A DNA stretch of 55,654 nt, taken from the NCBI RefSeq assembly GCF_001665625.1, contig NZ_LZSY01000063.1, positions 1 through 55,654 on the forward strand, given 5' to 3'. This document shows, one piece after another, positions 26,256 through 35,032 of this stretch. The position numbers and the translations under genes were made by a program. Source of the stretch: Mycolicibacterium peregrinum. Lineage in GTDB: Bacteria > Actinomycetota > Actinomycetes > Mycobacteriales > Mycobacteriaceae. How positions within the stretch are numbered: the stretch's first letter is position 1; each line of letters starts with the position of its first letter. The notes below the pieces were generated by a model. That model did no database searches, was not told the origin of the DNA, and was given only the letters and a program-made list of their open reading frames with translations.

Positions 26256-27487
26256 TTACCGAGCCCCGCGCACACTGAGCAGCGTGAGGGCCGCAGCCAC
26301 CTCATCGGGTTGCGCGCGAAGGGTTTCGGCAGGAGTTCGTCGATCCGGGCGAGGCGCCGATCGATGGTGTTGCGGTGGGTGTACAGCCGTTCGGCGGTGC
26401 TCGTGCGGTTGAGTCCCTCGTCCACGTAGGTCAGTACCGTCTGGTGCAGCACCGGGCTGGCGTCCTTCAACTCACCGAGCACGTCGGCGACGAACTGGTC
26501 GGCCGAAGGCAGATCCGTCGACAACAGGTCCACCAAGTGGACGTCCTCGTAGCGCACGATGGACAGCCCGGAGTCCAGGCGTGCCAGAAGCCGTTGCGCT
26601 GCAGCGGCATCCATGTGTGTTCGCCGAAAGCCGCTCACGCCGGGGGCCGCGCGGCCGAGTGCCACGCGCGCACCGCACCGTCGCCCCAGACGTTCGGCGA
26701 GGCCCGTGACCGTCGGCGTGGTCTTCGCCGGTATCCACAACCACACCGCAGCGGTACCGGCAACCACCGTCAGCCGCCGGTCCGCGCCGCACGCCCGCAT
26801 CACCTGCTCACTGGCGCGTTCGAGTTCGGCGACGTCTTTCTCGGAGTCGACCCAGACGACGACGCCGATGTGCGAACCCGTCAGTGCATAGCCCAGCTGC
26901 GCTTCGGCGCGCGCCGGTGCGATGTCCGCGCCCTGGAGCAGGAGCTCGACGGTGGCGTAGCGCTGCAGCTGCGAGCCACCGGCGAACTCCTCGCGGACCT
27001 TGCGGATGTGCTCGGCAAGTTCGGCGATGGAGTCATCGACGAATGCCGTGAGCGAATAACCGGAGACCTCGATCAGTTCGCGAAGCTGTTCCGCGTCGTC
27101 CGTCGCCTGGAAACACGTGGCCAGCCACCACTTCCAGGCGACACGTTGAGCCGATCGCCACGACAGGACATCGTCGGTGGTCAGGCCGCGCAGCACCACA
27201 TCACGTGCGTAGGTGCGCATCGCGCTTCCCGCGGCCGGGGCGACCCGGCGACCAGGTTCGGCGATGTTGGACGTCAGCCAGTGCTTGAGGTGGGTGGCCA
27301 CCATGCGGGCGTCGACCTCCGCGAGCACCGGGTCCTCGGCGATCGCCCGGTACCGCGGGTCCTGCAGCGACGCCGCCGTCAGCTCGTCGATGACGTCCCC
27401 GGACCTCGCCAGCGCCGTCTCGGCAAGCCCGCGGATCAGCCGACGGACCGGAGCGGATGCATCGGGCCACAGCTGATCCGGTGTCAT
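26256..27487 (-). pseudogene. PucR/CdaR-type regulator, frameshift near the 3' end
   Basis: About 410 aa in original form. N-terminal helical domain, a GGDEF-like middle part (IGVVVWVDSEKDVAELERA) and a C-terminal PucR helix-turn-helix (TSTAERLYTHRNTIDRRLARIDELL). After ...PFARNP the frame changes: the real continuation DEVAAALTLLSVRGAR plus TAA (26256-26258) is one base off. The 1232-base span lacks one base. Restoring one G near 26306-26309 repairs it; otherwise the protein would run on about 70 residues antisense to xthA. The loss hits only the last 17 residues, after the DNA-binding part, so activity could survive. It precedes the PhyH/EthA/esterase genes and may control them. Confidence 0.85.
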
Positions 27488-27502
27488 GGCAACAGTCTGC
27501 CG

Positions 27503-28363
27503 CTACAGGCCGAGGTGGTCGGCGAGTTCGCGGTAGTCGACCATCCAGAGTCCGGGCGAGCCGGCGGGGTACTGAGAGCGGAAGCCAAGGATGCGCTGGA
27601 CGCGCTCCGGCAGGGTCTTCACCACGTCACGATCGACGAGGAACGGGTACGCCTCCTCCCCGACCAGGAAGCCCGGGTTGAACGCGAAAGACACCGCGCG
27701 GCGGTACTGATCGGTGGTGACGTTGGCACCGCCGCCGTGGGCGGTCTTGCCGCTGAAGAACAGGGCGTCGCCGGCCTTCATCACAGCGGGCACCGTCTGC
27801 TCCGGGGTGCCGCGGTCCTGGAAGTCGGGCCACTTGTGGCTGCCCGGGATGACGCGGGTCGCGCCATTCTCCTCGGTGAAGTCCGTGAGGGCGATGAGGA
27901 AGTTGAGGGTGATCTCGGGGCCGGAGGGGCCCATGCCGACAAAGGGGAACCAGTTCTCGAGGTCGCGGTGCAGGTACTGCGCGCGGTTGCCGGGGCCGAT
28001 CTCGATGACCTGGGCGGTGGTCATCCAGTAGGTGCCGGACTCCTCGAGGAATGTCGCATCACATAGGGCGTGGACCAGGTCGTGGTCGATGATCTCGTTG
28101 CGGAAGACCGGGCTGTGGGTGACCAGATTGGTGAGGCGCTTGGTGTTGGCACCGTGGAACTCGTTGACGATCTCGAGTTCGTGCTTGCCGCCGGCGGTCA
28201 GCGCGGCGAGGGGGGACTCGATCTCCGCATTGAATCGGGCAACCTGATCTGGCGTGAGCAGTCCTTCGATGATCACGCCGCCGTCGCGCTCGACGATGGC
28301 ACGGATGTCGGCGAGGTCCGCGGTACTGCGGATGCATTGGATGGCCGAATCAACTGTTGTCAT
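27503..28363 (-). CDS. PhyH family Fe(II)/2-oxoglutarate dioxygenase
   Basis: 286 aa. The iron ligands are seen as His and Asp in YLHRDLENW and the distal His in GKTAHGGGAN, with the 2-oxoglutarate-binding Arg in QYRRAVSFAFN. Family members hydroxylate small molecules or acyl chains. ATG 28363. Divergent from the Baeyer-Villiger monooxygenase across a 315-base region with two palindromes. Confidence 0.88.
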   Translation of the reverse strand: MTTVDSAIQCIRSTADLADIRAIVERDGGVIIEGLLTPDQVARFNAEIESPLAALTAGGKHELEIVNEFHGANTKRLTNLVTHSPVFRNEIIDHDLVHALCDATFLEESGTYWMTTAQVIEIGPGNRAQYLHRDLENWFPFVGMGPSGPEITLNFLIALTDFTEENGATRVIPGSHKWPDFQDRGTPEQTVPAVMKAGDALFFSGKTAHGGGANVTTDQYRRAVSFAFNPGFLVGEEAYPFLVDRDVVKTLPERVQRILGFRSQYPAGSPGLWMVDYRELADHLGL

Positions 28364-28500
28364 GGTGATTTCCGTTCCTGTTGGAGCCGACGGCACCGCC
28401 GGCCTCCGTGGTGTGAATGAAGGTGTGCCGTCGCGAACGATGGCGCAGTTCCCACCATCGCGGCTGCGGGTCGCGGCCACCATCCGCACCTCACACCGTC

Positions 28501-28614
28501 TGTGCACCGACGACGGTGCACATCGCACCGGGCCTGCATGTCTGGTCTGCATGTGTGTGCGATTTCCACCGGCTCCGGCCGCAGAACGCTGAGATTCGGT
28601 GTAGTGCGCACTAC
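28501..28614. promoter_or_regulatory. Two palindromes in the PhyH/monooxygenase intergenic region
   Basis: The 315 bases between 28364 and 28678 contain no gene. TGTGCACCG (28501-28509) pairs exactly with CGGTGCACA (28514-28522), and GTAGTGCGCACTAC (28601-28614) is a perfect 14-base palindrome about 65 bases before the monooxygenase ATG. Both are likely operator sites; the regulator may be the PucR-type protein next door. Confidence 0.55.
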
Positions 28615-28678
28615 GCCCGTCCCGGCAGCCTGAGGCACATCGCACAGTGCCGGGTTCGGCGCAGGAAGGAATCGACAG

Positions 28679-30229
28679 ATGAGCAGCTCGGCAAGCGGCC
28701 CGGAGTACTTCGACGTCGTGATCATCGGGGCAGGCATCTCGGGAATCGGTGCCGCGGCCTACCTCACCCGCGAGTTCCCGAAGAAGAAGATTGCGGTGTT
28801 GGAGGGACGCGCTGCAATCGGTGGTACGTGGGACCTGTTCCGCTACCCGGGAATTCGGTCCGACTCGGACCTCCACACGTTCGCGTACGAATTCAAGAGC
28901 TGGCGCCACGAGAACGCGATCGCGGACGCGCCGCTGATTCTCGACTACCTCAAGGAAACCGTCGACGAGTTCCGTCTCGACGACATCATCAGGTACCGGC
29001 ACAACGTCGTGGCCGCCGCCTGGTCGAGCGACGACGCCGAATGGGTGCTGACCGTCGAGGTCACCGCCCCCGACGGCGCGGTACGCAGCCAGGTGATCAA
29101 GGCGGGATGGGTCTACGCCGGCACGGGCTACTACCGGTACGACGAGGCGTACACCCCGCAGTTCGAGGGCAGAGACGACTTCGAAGGCGACATCGTGCAC
29201 CCGCAGTTCTGGCCCGAGGGCTATGACTACTCCGGCAAGAATGTCGTCGTAATCGGGAGCGGCGCGACCGCGATCACGCTGATCCCGTCTCTGCTCAAGG
29301 GCGATACCGCCGCCGAGCACGTCACCATGCTGCAGCGCACGCCGACGTACATCCTGTCGATGGCACGCATCGATGCCTTGAGCCTCAAGCTCACTCGACT
29401 CCTCGGGGAGCGTCGCGGCTATCTCGCGACCCGGTGGAAGAACGTGTTGATCGATTGGCTGGTCGTCGAGCTGATGACCAGGTTCCCCAAGACCGCGCGT
29501 CGGGTCATCCGCCACCTGAACATGAAACAACTACCACCGGGATTCGACGTGGACCGCCACTTCAACCCTCCCTACGACCCCTGGGACCAACGCCTGTGTC
29601 TGGCCCCCGACGGCGACTTCTTCGCGTCGATCCGCGACGGCCGGGCATCGGTCGTAACCGATCGGATCCGCCGGTTCACCAAGCAGGGAATCGAGCTCGA
29701 GTCAGGCAGGCAGCTGCCGGCCGACCTCATCGTCACGGCGACCGGTCTGAACATGCGCCTGTTCGGAGGCATCGATCTCACCGTCGACGGACGACCGGTC
29801 GACGTGTCCAGCAGTGTGGTCTACCGAGGGTTCCTGCTGTCGGACGTACCGAACTGGATGATGGCGATCGGTTACACCAAATCGTCGTGGACACTGAAGA
29901 TCTCGCTGCTCGGCAAGAGTCTCATCGAGCTGCTCCGCTACATGGACACCCACGGGTACGACACCGTCGCTCCTCACGCGGCCGAGGGCATCGGCACCAG
30001 GTCGGTCCTCGACCTGGACGCTGGATACATGCGACGTGCGCAGCGCGCCCTGCCACTTCAGGGCGAAGCGATGCCGTGGCAGGTGAGGAACGTGTTCCTC
30101 GAAGACCGGAAGATGTACCGGGGATCGATCATCGACGACAATCTCCGCTTCAGCTCACGACTGGAACGGGAACTGGACGGTGGCGGCCCCGCAGTAAACC
30201 GCGCAGCGTCCGGACGAGCGACCTCATGA
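28679..30229 (+). CDS. EthA-like Baeyer-Villiger monooxygenase
   Basis: 516 aa. IIGAGISGIGAA, the GGTWDLFRYPGIRSDSDLHTFAYEF block characteristic of EthA, fingerprint FEGDIVHPQFW and the second Rossmann GSGATA are intact. Such enzymes turn ketones into esters or lactones and also activate thioamides. Shine-Dalgarno AGGAAGGA before ATG 28679. Its last codons overlap the esterase start (ATGA), so ketone oxidation and ester hydrolysis are coupled genetically. Confidence 0.92.
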   Translation: MSSSASGPEYFDVVIIGAGISGIGAAAYLTREFPKKKIAVLEGRAAIGGTWDLFRYPGIRSDSDLHTFAYEFKSWRHENAIADAPLILDYLKETVDEFRLDDIIRYRHNVVAAAWSSDDAEWVLTVEVTAPDGAVRSQVIKAGWVYAGTGYYRYDEAYTPQFEGRDDFEGDIVHPQFWPEGYDYSGKNVVVIGSGATAITLIPSLLKGDTAAEHVTMLQRTPTYILSMARIDALSLKLTRLLGERRGYLATRWKNVLIDWLVVELMTRFPKTARRVIRHLNMKQLPPGFDVDRHFNPPYDPWDQRLCLAPDGDFFASIRDGRASVVTDRIRRFTKQGIELESGRQLPADLIVTATGLNMRLFGGIDLTVDGRPVDVSSSVVYRGFLLSDVPNWMMAIGYTKSSWTLKISLLGKSLIELLRYMDTHGYDTVAPHAAEGIGTRSVLDLDAGYMRRAQRALPLQGEAMPWQVRNVFLEDRKMYRGSIIDDNLRFSSRLERELDGGGPAVNRAASGRATS

Positions 30230-31296
30230 CAGCGATCACCGCCCCACCTACGGCCCCGGACACCACCCGCCTGACCAGCGCCGAGCGGATCCAGCGCGCA
30301 CTGTTCACCGCCCTGGGCCGAATTCCGAAGACAGTTCTCCGCCGGCTCGTCCCACCGACCGTCAACTCGGATGGTGACGTGATGGAGCCGGAGATCGCAC
30401 TGCTCATGCGGTTCGCCGCCGGGGCACCGGATTTCAGCGACGGTACGGTCGCCGATGCCCGAGCCATCATGGAGGCCGACTGCAGAGTATTCGCGGACCA
30501 GGGCGCGAATGCCGACGTGGACCGCGGGATTGTCCTGCCCAGCGGAATTCGGGCCAGCCTCTATCGCCCGACAACACGGTCCCACGGGCTGGTGTTGTTC
30601 CTGCACGGCGGTGGTTTCGTTCTCGGAAGTCGCCGAGCATACGACTCCCCTGCCCGGTTGATCGCGGCCCGCGCCGGGGTCAACGTGCTGTCGATCGAGT
30701 ATCGACTGGCCCCTGAGGCCCCTTTCCCGGCTCCCGTCGACGACGCCTGGGAGGCATGGCGATTCGCCGTCGATCACTGCGCCGACTGGGGCATCGACCC
30801 GGCACGCATCGTGTTGCTCGGCGACAGCGCCGGCGCGAATCTGTGCGCGGTGCTATCGAATCAACTGCAGGGCCAGGTACTTCGGCCGAGGATGCAGGTA
30901 CTGATGTACCCGTTTATCGACGCCGTGGGTGGGTACCGTTCGCGCGACGAGTTCGCCGACAACCCCGCGCTCACCGGCAAGCAGATCGAGTGGTTGGGTG
31001 AGCTTTACGTGCCCAACGACCGCGACCGCGCCGACCCGCGGGTGTCACCGATTCGTGCCGAAGATCTCTCCCAGGCGCCGGCGACGCTGATCACCGTCGC
31101 CGGTTTCGATCCCTTGCGGGACGAGGCGATCGCCTACGCCCTGCGACTCAGAGACTCTGGAGTCCCGACCCGGTTGCTCCGAGAAGGCGGCCTCGTGCAC
31201 GGGTATCTGTCCATGACGCAGATCAGCCCGGCGGCACGCGATGCGGTCGACCGCGTCGCCGCCGCGATCAGCCGCGCCGTGGCTTCCGAAAGGTAA
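30226..31296 (+). CDS. Hormone-sensitive-lipase family esterase
   Basis: 356 aa alpha/beta hydrolase. HGGGF oxyanion motif, nucleophile in GDSAGAN, acid in FDPLRDEA and catalytic His in GLVHGYLSM. It probably hydrolyses the ester or lactone produced by the overlapping Baeyer-Villiger monooxygenase gene. The operon continues, three bases later, with a membrane protein. Confidence 0.92.
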   Translation: MTAITAPPTAPDTTRLTSAERIQRALFTALGRIPKTVLRRLVPPTVNSDGDVMEPEIALLMRFAAGAPDFSDGTVADARAIMEADCRVFADQGANADVDRGIVLPSGIRASLYRPTTRSHGLVLFLHGGGFVLGSRRAYDSPARLIAARAGVNVLSIEYRLAPEAPFPAPVDDAWEAWRFAVDHCADWGIDPARIVLLGDSAGANLCAVLSNQLQGQVLRPRMQVLMYPFIDAVGGYRSRDEFADNPALTGKQIEWLGELYVPNDRDRADPRVSPIRAEDLSQAPATLITVAGFDPLRDEAIAYALRLRDSGVPTRLLREGGLVHGYLSMTQISPAARDAVDRVAAAISRAVASER

Positions 31297-31298
31297 AA

Positions 31299-32015
31299 GT
31301 GAACTCTTCCGCGATGGCGCTGCTCCTGCTCGCCGACCTCTGCATGCTCGCCGCCGGGTTGTACTACGGCGTGAAATTTCTTCGCCACCACCACAATCTG
31401 CTGCTCGGGATCGAGTGGCTCGTGATCGGACTGTCGGGGACGAACGTGCTGTTGCTGGCCGCCAGCGGGGTCGCGCATTCGAGTTTCAGCTATCACCTCA
31501 TGGTGTTCTTCGACGCATTCTCACGTTCGTTCGGCATGACCCTGATCATCGTGCTCGGGATGATGGCAGTCACTCGCGGTTACCGGCCCTCGTGGGTGGT
31601 GGAGGTTGGTGCCGTTGCGGCGGCGGTCGCGGTGGGGTTGAACCGCGCACTCGATGTGCGGCCGGTCGAGTTCGGGTGGGCGATCTTCTATCTCGTGATG
31701 AATGTCGGAGTGGCACTGTTCATGTCGGCAGTTGCCGTTCGCGTGTGGCGGATCGGTCAGCGGCGGCAAGCCGCGTGGGTCTTCGTGGCGACGGCCCTCG
31801 GGGCGTTCGTGGCGGTGATCTATGACTTCGTCCACATTCCGGGTGACGACGCCGAACACACGCTGTTCTACATCCTCGCGATGTCGGTCTGGGCGCTGAT
31901 GCTCGTGACCTACTACCACGGGTACAACGTGCTCGCGGTTCACGAGCAGACACGAACAACCGCCAAAACTCGCCACCTGAATGCACTGCGTGCCGAGCAC
32001 GCCCGCGAGAGCTGA
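31299..32015 (+). CDS. Multi-spanning membrane protein
   Basis: 238 aa, start GTG 31299 with AAGG just upstream, three bases after the esterase stop. About seven hydrophobic segments spaced along the length, a histidine-rich first loop (FLRHHHN) and a basic C-terminal tail. No family recognised. Genetic linkage suggests a part in transport or sensing of the monooxygenase substrate. Confidence 0.75.
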   Translation: MNSSAMALLLLADLCMLAAGLYYGVKFLRHHHNLLLGIEWLVIGLSGTNVLLLAASGVAHSSFSYHLMVFFDAFSRSFGMTLIIVLGMMAVTRGYRPSWVVEVGAVAAAVAVGLNRALDVRPVEFGWAIFYLVMNVGVALFMSAVAVRVWRIGQRRQAAWVFVATALGAFVAVIYDFVHIPGDDAEHTLFYILAMSVWALMLVTYYHGYNVLAVHEQTRTTAKTRHLNALRAEHARES

Positions 32016-32033
32016 CTCGGGCAAACTTCGGAC

Positions 32034-32294
32034 ATGGACGAGACGCCACGGGCCACGTACGCAGTCGACAGCGACGACCCGCAATACGCCGGCACGATCT
32101 ACACCCTGCACGAGTTCGATGACGGCTCGGTACTGGTGTCTCTCGAATACGCCGACGGCAGCGCCCTCGAAGCGGGCTACCTCTACGCGGAGGAGATCGA
32201 CGGCCTCAGCGAGAGTGAGTTGCTTGCGGAAATCGACCAGGCGATCCGGGCCGCCGGCCTACCCTCGCGCGGCGATACCGTGACACCCAGCTGA
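32034..32294 (+). CDS. Small acidic hypothetical protein
   Basis: 86 aa, rich in Asp and Glu, no membrane segment or cysteine. TYAVDSDDPQYAGTIYTLHEFDDGSVLVSLEYADG looks like a beta sheet, followed by a helix with ESELLAEIDQAIRAAG. No recognised family. Starts 19 bases after the membrane-protein gene. Confidence 0.6.
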   Translation: MDETPRATYAVDSDDPQYAGTIYTLHEFDDGSVLVSLEYADGSALEAGYLYAEEIDGLSESELLAEIDQAIRAAGLPSRGDTVTPS

Positions 32295-32317
32295 CCGAAC
32301 CTCATGGGGACGAGGCG

Positions 32318-32884
32318 TCACCGCTGCATCTCCGCAGCGATCTCCTCGGCCGACGCCGGCTGCCGATCCCACGCCTCCAGCGACACGCAGATCGATCGCT
32401 TTCCCGACCGTGGCTCATCGGAGTGGGTGTGTCCGTGGATCAACCACATCCCGAGGTTCGGCAACTGATATTGATCGAAGTCTCTGCGCGAGAGCCTGTC
32501 CGGGACGTCGACGTACGGGAAGTGGCTGAGCATCACGCCCTCTCCACCCACCTTCGTCCGCGCCACCTGCTGCACGCTCGCGAACACCGCGGCGTAGGCG
32601 GCGAAATGCTTCTGAGCGCCCCGGTACATCGGATGCACCGGATCGTGATTGCCGGTCACGAGGTGCATCGGTACGTGCAATGTGCTCAGCTGCGCCAGAG
32701 CTGATTCCATCGACGCCACCCCACCGGCGCAGATGTCACCGAGCACCCACAACGTGTCCTGTTTCGGATCGAGCCGGTACAGCGGCGCCATCACCGCGGC
32801 GTCGTGCGCTACCACCGTGTCGAACCCGCGCAAGCCCGCCAGCTTCGGGTGCGCGAGGTGCAGGTCGGCGGTGAAAAAGTCCAC
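32318..32884 (-). CDS. Calcineurin-like metallophosphoesterase
   Basis: 188 aa. All five metal-site motifs are present: DLH (residues 7-9), GDIC, GNHD, SHFP and HGHTH. The enzyme hydrolyses phosphomono- or diesters; the short MJ0936/phage-type layout does not tell the substrate. GTG 32884 is six bases after TACCGT on the minus strand, a leaderless -10 box. Confidence 0.85.
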   Translation of the reverse strand: MDFFTADLHLAHPKLAGLRGFDTVVAHDAAVMAPLYRLDPKQDTLWVLGDICAGGVASMESALAQLSTLHVPMHLVTGNHDPVHPMYRGAQKHFAAYAAVFASVQQVARTKVGGEGVMLSHFPYVDVPDRLSRRDFDQYQLPNLGMWLIHGHTHSDEPRSGKRSICVSLEAWDRQPASAEEIAAEMQR

Positions 32885-32938
32885 ACGCGGACGGTAGCGG
32901 GCGGACCCGACACGTCGCGACCGAGTTTTGTCCCTCTG

Positions 32939-33103
32939 CTAGCGGTCGAACATGTCGCTGACGCGATCGAAGAAGCGATCCATGCGCTGTTCCAGTCGAG
33001 TCCCTTTCCCCCACTTCTCCCATGCGTAGATCAGACCGAATATGGCGGCGACGATCGCGAGCACCAGAGCGGTGACAAGGACGGCCTCGACGGTTGTCGA
33101 CAT
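32939..33103 (-). CDS. Small single-span membrane protein
   Basis: 54 aa. A helix of about 22 hydrophobic residues (VEAVLVTALVLAIVAAIFGLIYAW) and then an amphipathic charged C-terminus (WGKGTRLEQRMDRFFDRVSDMFDR). The hydrophobic profile and its separate place support a real gene, but no family is recognised. Confidence 0.5.
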   Translation of the reverse strand: MSTTVEAVLVTALVLAIVAAIFGLIYAWEKWGKGTRLEQRMDRFFDRVSDMFDR

Positions 33104-33240
33104 CGGAACATGATCTCCGACACCGTCGCTGAACACCATCCGCCGACCTGGTATCTGCGTCAGACTCCCTTGCTGCCGGGACCGGCACCCCCACCCGAAT
33201 TGCCTTACTGACGCATCTGTCGGTGGGGCATGATGGCGCG

Positions 33241-34131
33241 ATGAACTCGCGGTGGTGGAGGCTGTTCGATCGGACGCTGTACCAGCTGCGCTGGATCGGT
33301 CCGCCCGCATATCTGGGGCTTGCCCTCTACATGGGCTGGATCGGGATTGAGTTCATTTCGGACGCCACCCTATCCACCCAGCTACTCGGGTGGGGATTTC
33401 TAGCGATTGGTCTCTGGTCCTTGCGACAGTCCTACAAGGAGTTTCGAGAGGCTCGGGATGCCGAGCCGCCAGCGTGGCTACCCGACCTACCCGACCCGGA
33501 CCAGGCCGATAGGCCCGCGTGGCGGCACCCGCTCACACCGGAGCTACGGGAACAACTACTGACGACGTTCGCCTTGCTGGTAGCTGCCGGGATCCTCGAC
33601 CCTGACGAGGTGCCCGATGACGAGATCGTCGAGTGCGCCGAACACATGGACGTGTTCGAGGACATGGACATTTACTCCGTGATGAGGGTTCTGGAAATGC
33701 TGGGGGACGAACGGGACCCACCGCTTCGCCACCTGGCATTCTTCACCACCCATGCGGAGTTCTACGAGGACGATGCGTTCGGGATCGTGCGCGAGTTTGC
33801 CCGCATCAGCGGGTATGACGGTCCGTTGCGCCAGATCCGGTGCGATATGACCGGCGATTGGCAGAGTCCCAGCTTGAACCCCGTCCCTAACGCCGTCATC
33901 GAATTCGAGATGGGCAAGGCCCGATACTCGCTGCCCTTCACCACGTACGCCAAGTACCTGCCCGACGGGCTGATCGAACAATTGGCACCGATCTTCGCCC
34001 CGCCCGAAAGTGCGGGACGTTTCTATGTCTCGTGGGTCGTCGACGATATGGACATCACATTTACAACCCCGGCCAAGATCGACGAGTTCAACGCCGCCCT
34101 TGGACCGGAACCGTCCTGGGTGCCGATCTGA
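33241..34131 (+). CDS. Hypothetical protein with two N-terminal membrane segments
   Basis: 296 aa. Two close hydrophobic segments (residues about 20-37 and 45-62: YLGLALYMGWIGIEF, LLGWGFLAIGLWSL) precede a soluble acidic domain of about 230 residues (PLTPELREQLLTTFALLVAAGILDPDEVPDDEIVE...). No recognised motif. GC content is visibly lower than in the flanking catabolic genes, like the following homing-endonuclease-type gene, so it may have come with that segment. Confidence 0.65.
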   Translation: MNSRWWRLFDRTLYQLRWIGPPAYLGLALYMGWIGIEFISDATLSTQLLGWGFLAIGLWSLRQSYKEFREARDAEPPAWLPDLPDPDQADRPAWRHPLTPELREQLLTTFALLVAAGILDPDEVPDDEIVECAEHMDVFEDMDIYSVMRVLEMLGDERDPPLRHLAFFTTHAEFYEDDAFGIVREFARISGYDGPLRQIRCDMTGDWQSPSLNPVPNAVIEFEMGKARYSLPFTTYAKYLPDGLIEQLAPIFAPPESAGRFYVSWVVDDMDITFTTPAKIDEFNAALGPEPSWVPI

Positions 34132-34217
34132 TGGGTGTCTCAACTAGGCGATATGCTTGAACTCACGATCACGTAACTTCTTTCCGAAAAGCCGTGACTA
34201 CAAATGTGTCTGGTGAA

Positions 34218-35006
34218 TCATCGACATGGATCAGCTTCGCGAGACAGTCCAATCTCTTCATCGTCGCGGCAGTGTTGGCAGGTGTCCTTGAAGACACCCT
34301 TGTTCGTATGATGACGTGTGTGAGCACTGCGTCGACTCGACGGCATGGGGCGGCCTTTCCGAACGGATGACATCTTGGCACGCGTTTCTTCGCTCGCGGT
34401 GCGGCCAAAGTTCGGATTTCCGGCGCCCTTACGCATTTCGGACAGATTGGCCCTGGCCTCTTCCGACATCACATGACCGAAACTGGGATGGTCAGCCCCG
34501 AATTTCCCGTAGTTCGGATTGTCAGCGCCAACGTTGGTCCCCTTGCGCTCCGCGGACCATTTCGCTCGTTGCTCGGCGGAGTGCTTCCGCTGATAGAACG
34601 GATTCTCCTCGCCAAATCGACTGGGAACCTTACGTCCGGTCGATCGGATCCTCGCAGCCTCTCGCATCTCCGGCGTCCATTCCACGCCCGTCGGTCCAAG
34701 GCCGCCGTCTGCCAGGTTCAACAACGAATGCCCCTCCTGCCGGAGAAGAACTATCCAGGCAATCTCGGCCTCTCCAAGCTCGTCGAGCCCGTCCGCCCAG
34801 TCCAGCGGAACTGCAACGACGTTGTCGCGATCCTGCTTGCGTAGCCAGTCGTAAAACGGCGTCTTCCGCCCAGCGGCAGCAACTTTGAAGTGTTGCCGAA
34901 GCCGAACGTGCGCAGTTTTCGTCGTAAGACCTACATAGCGATACCCAACCTCCGACCGGAGCCTGACACCATAGATCAGGCCACCGGTCGGAGGTTCAGC
35001 GATCAC
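34218..35006 (-). CDS. GIY-YIG nuclease with NUMOD3 repeats, homing-endonuclease-like
   Basis: 262 aa, GTG start. The N-terminal catalytic module has LIY (residues 10-12) and YVG (24-26) in place of GIY...YIG, the catalytic Arg in RLRQHF (37), Glu 81 and Asn 97. It is followed by repeated NUMOD3-type DNA-binding motifs between residues 130 and 220 (ENPFYQRKHS, DNPNYGKFG, HPSFGHVMSEEARANLSE, GNPNFGRTASEETRAKMS). That architecture is known from free-standing phage and intron homing endonucleases. It lies 26 bases downstream of nrdE, same strand, at the edge of the 27-kb insert; GC is low here (34130-34320 especially). No intron or intein in nrdE is visible. Confidence 0.85.
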   Translation of the reverse strand: MIAEPPTGGLIYGVRLRSEVGYRYVGLTTKTAHVRLRQHFKVAAAGRKTPFYDWLRKQDRDNVVAVPLDWADGLDELGEAEIAWIVLLRQEGHSLLNLADGGLGPTGVEWTPEMREAARIRSTGRKVPSRFGEENPFYQRKHSAEQRAKWSAERKGTNVGADNPNYGKFGADHPSFGHVMSEEARANLSEMRKGAGNPNFGRTASEETRAKMSSVRKGRPMPSSRRSAHTRHHTNKGVFKDTCQHCRDDEEIGLSREADPCR

Positions 35007-35032
35007 GAAAGGCCGCTGTCAGCGACGCTTCG

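Noticed and set aside
26375..28066. 563-codon frame antisense to the PucR-type and PhyH genes
   Set aside because: It crosses two real genes on the other strand and has no recognisable domain.
7605..35032. Prophage or transposon origin of the 27-kb insert
   Set aside because: No integrase, transposase, phage structural gene, terminal repeat or tRNA attachment site could be found.
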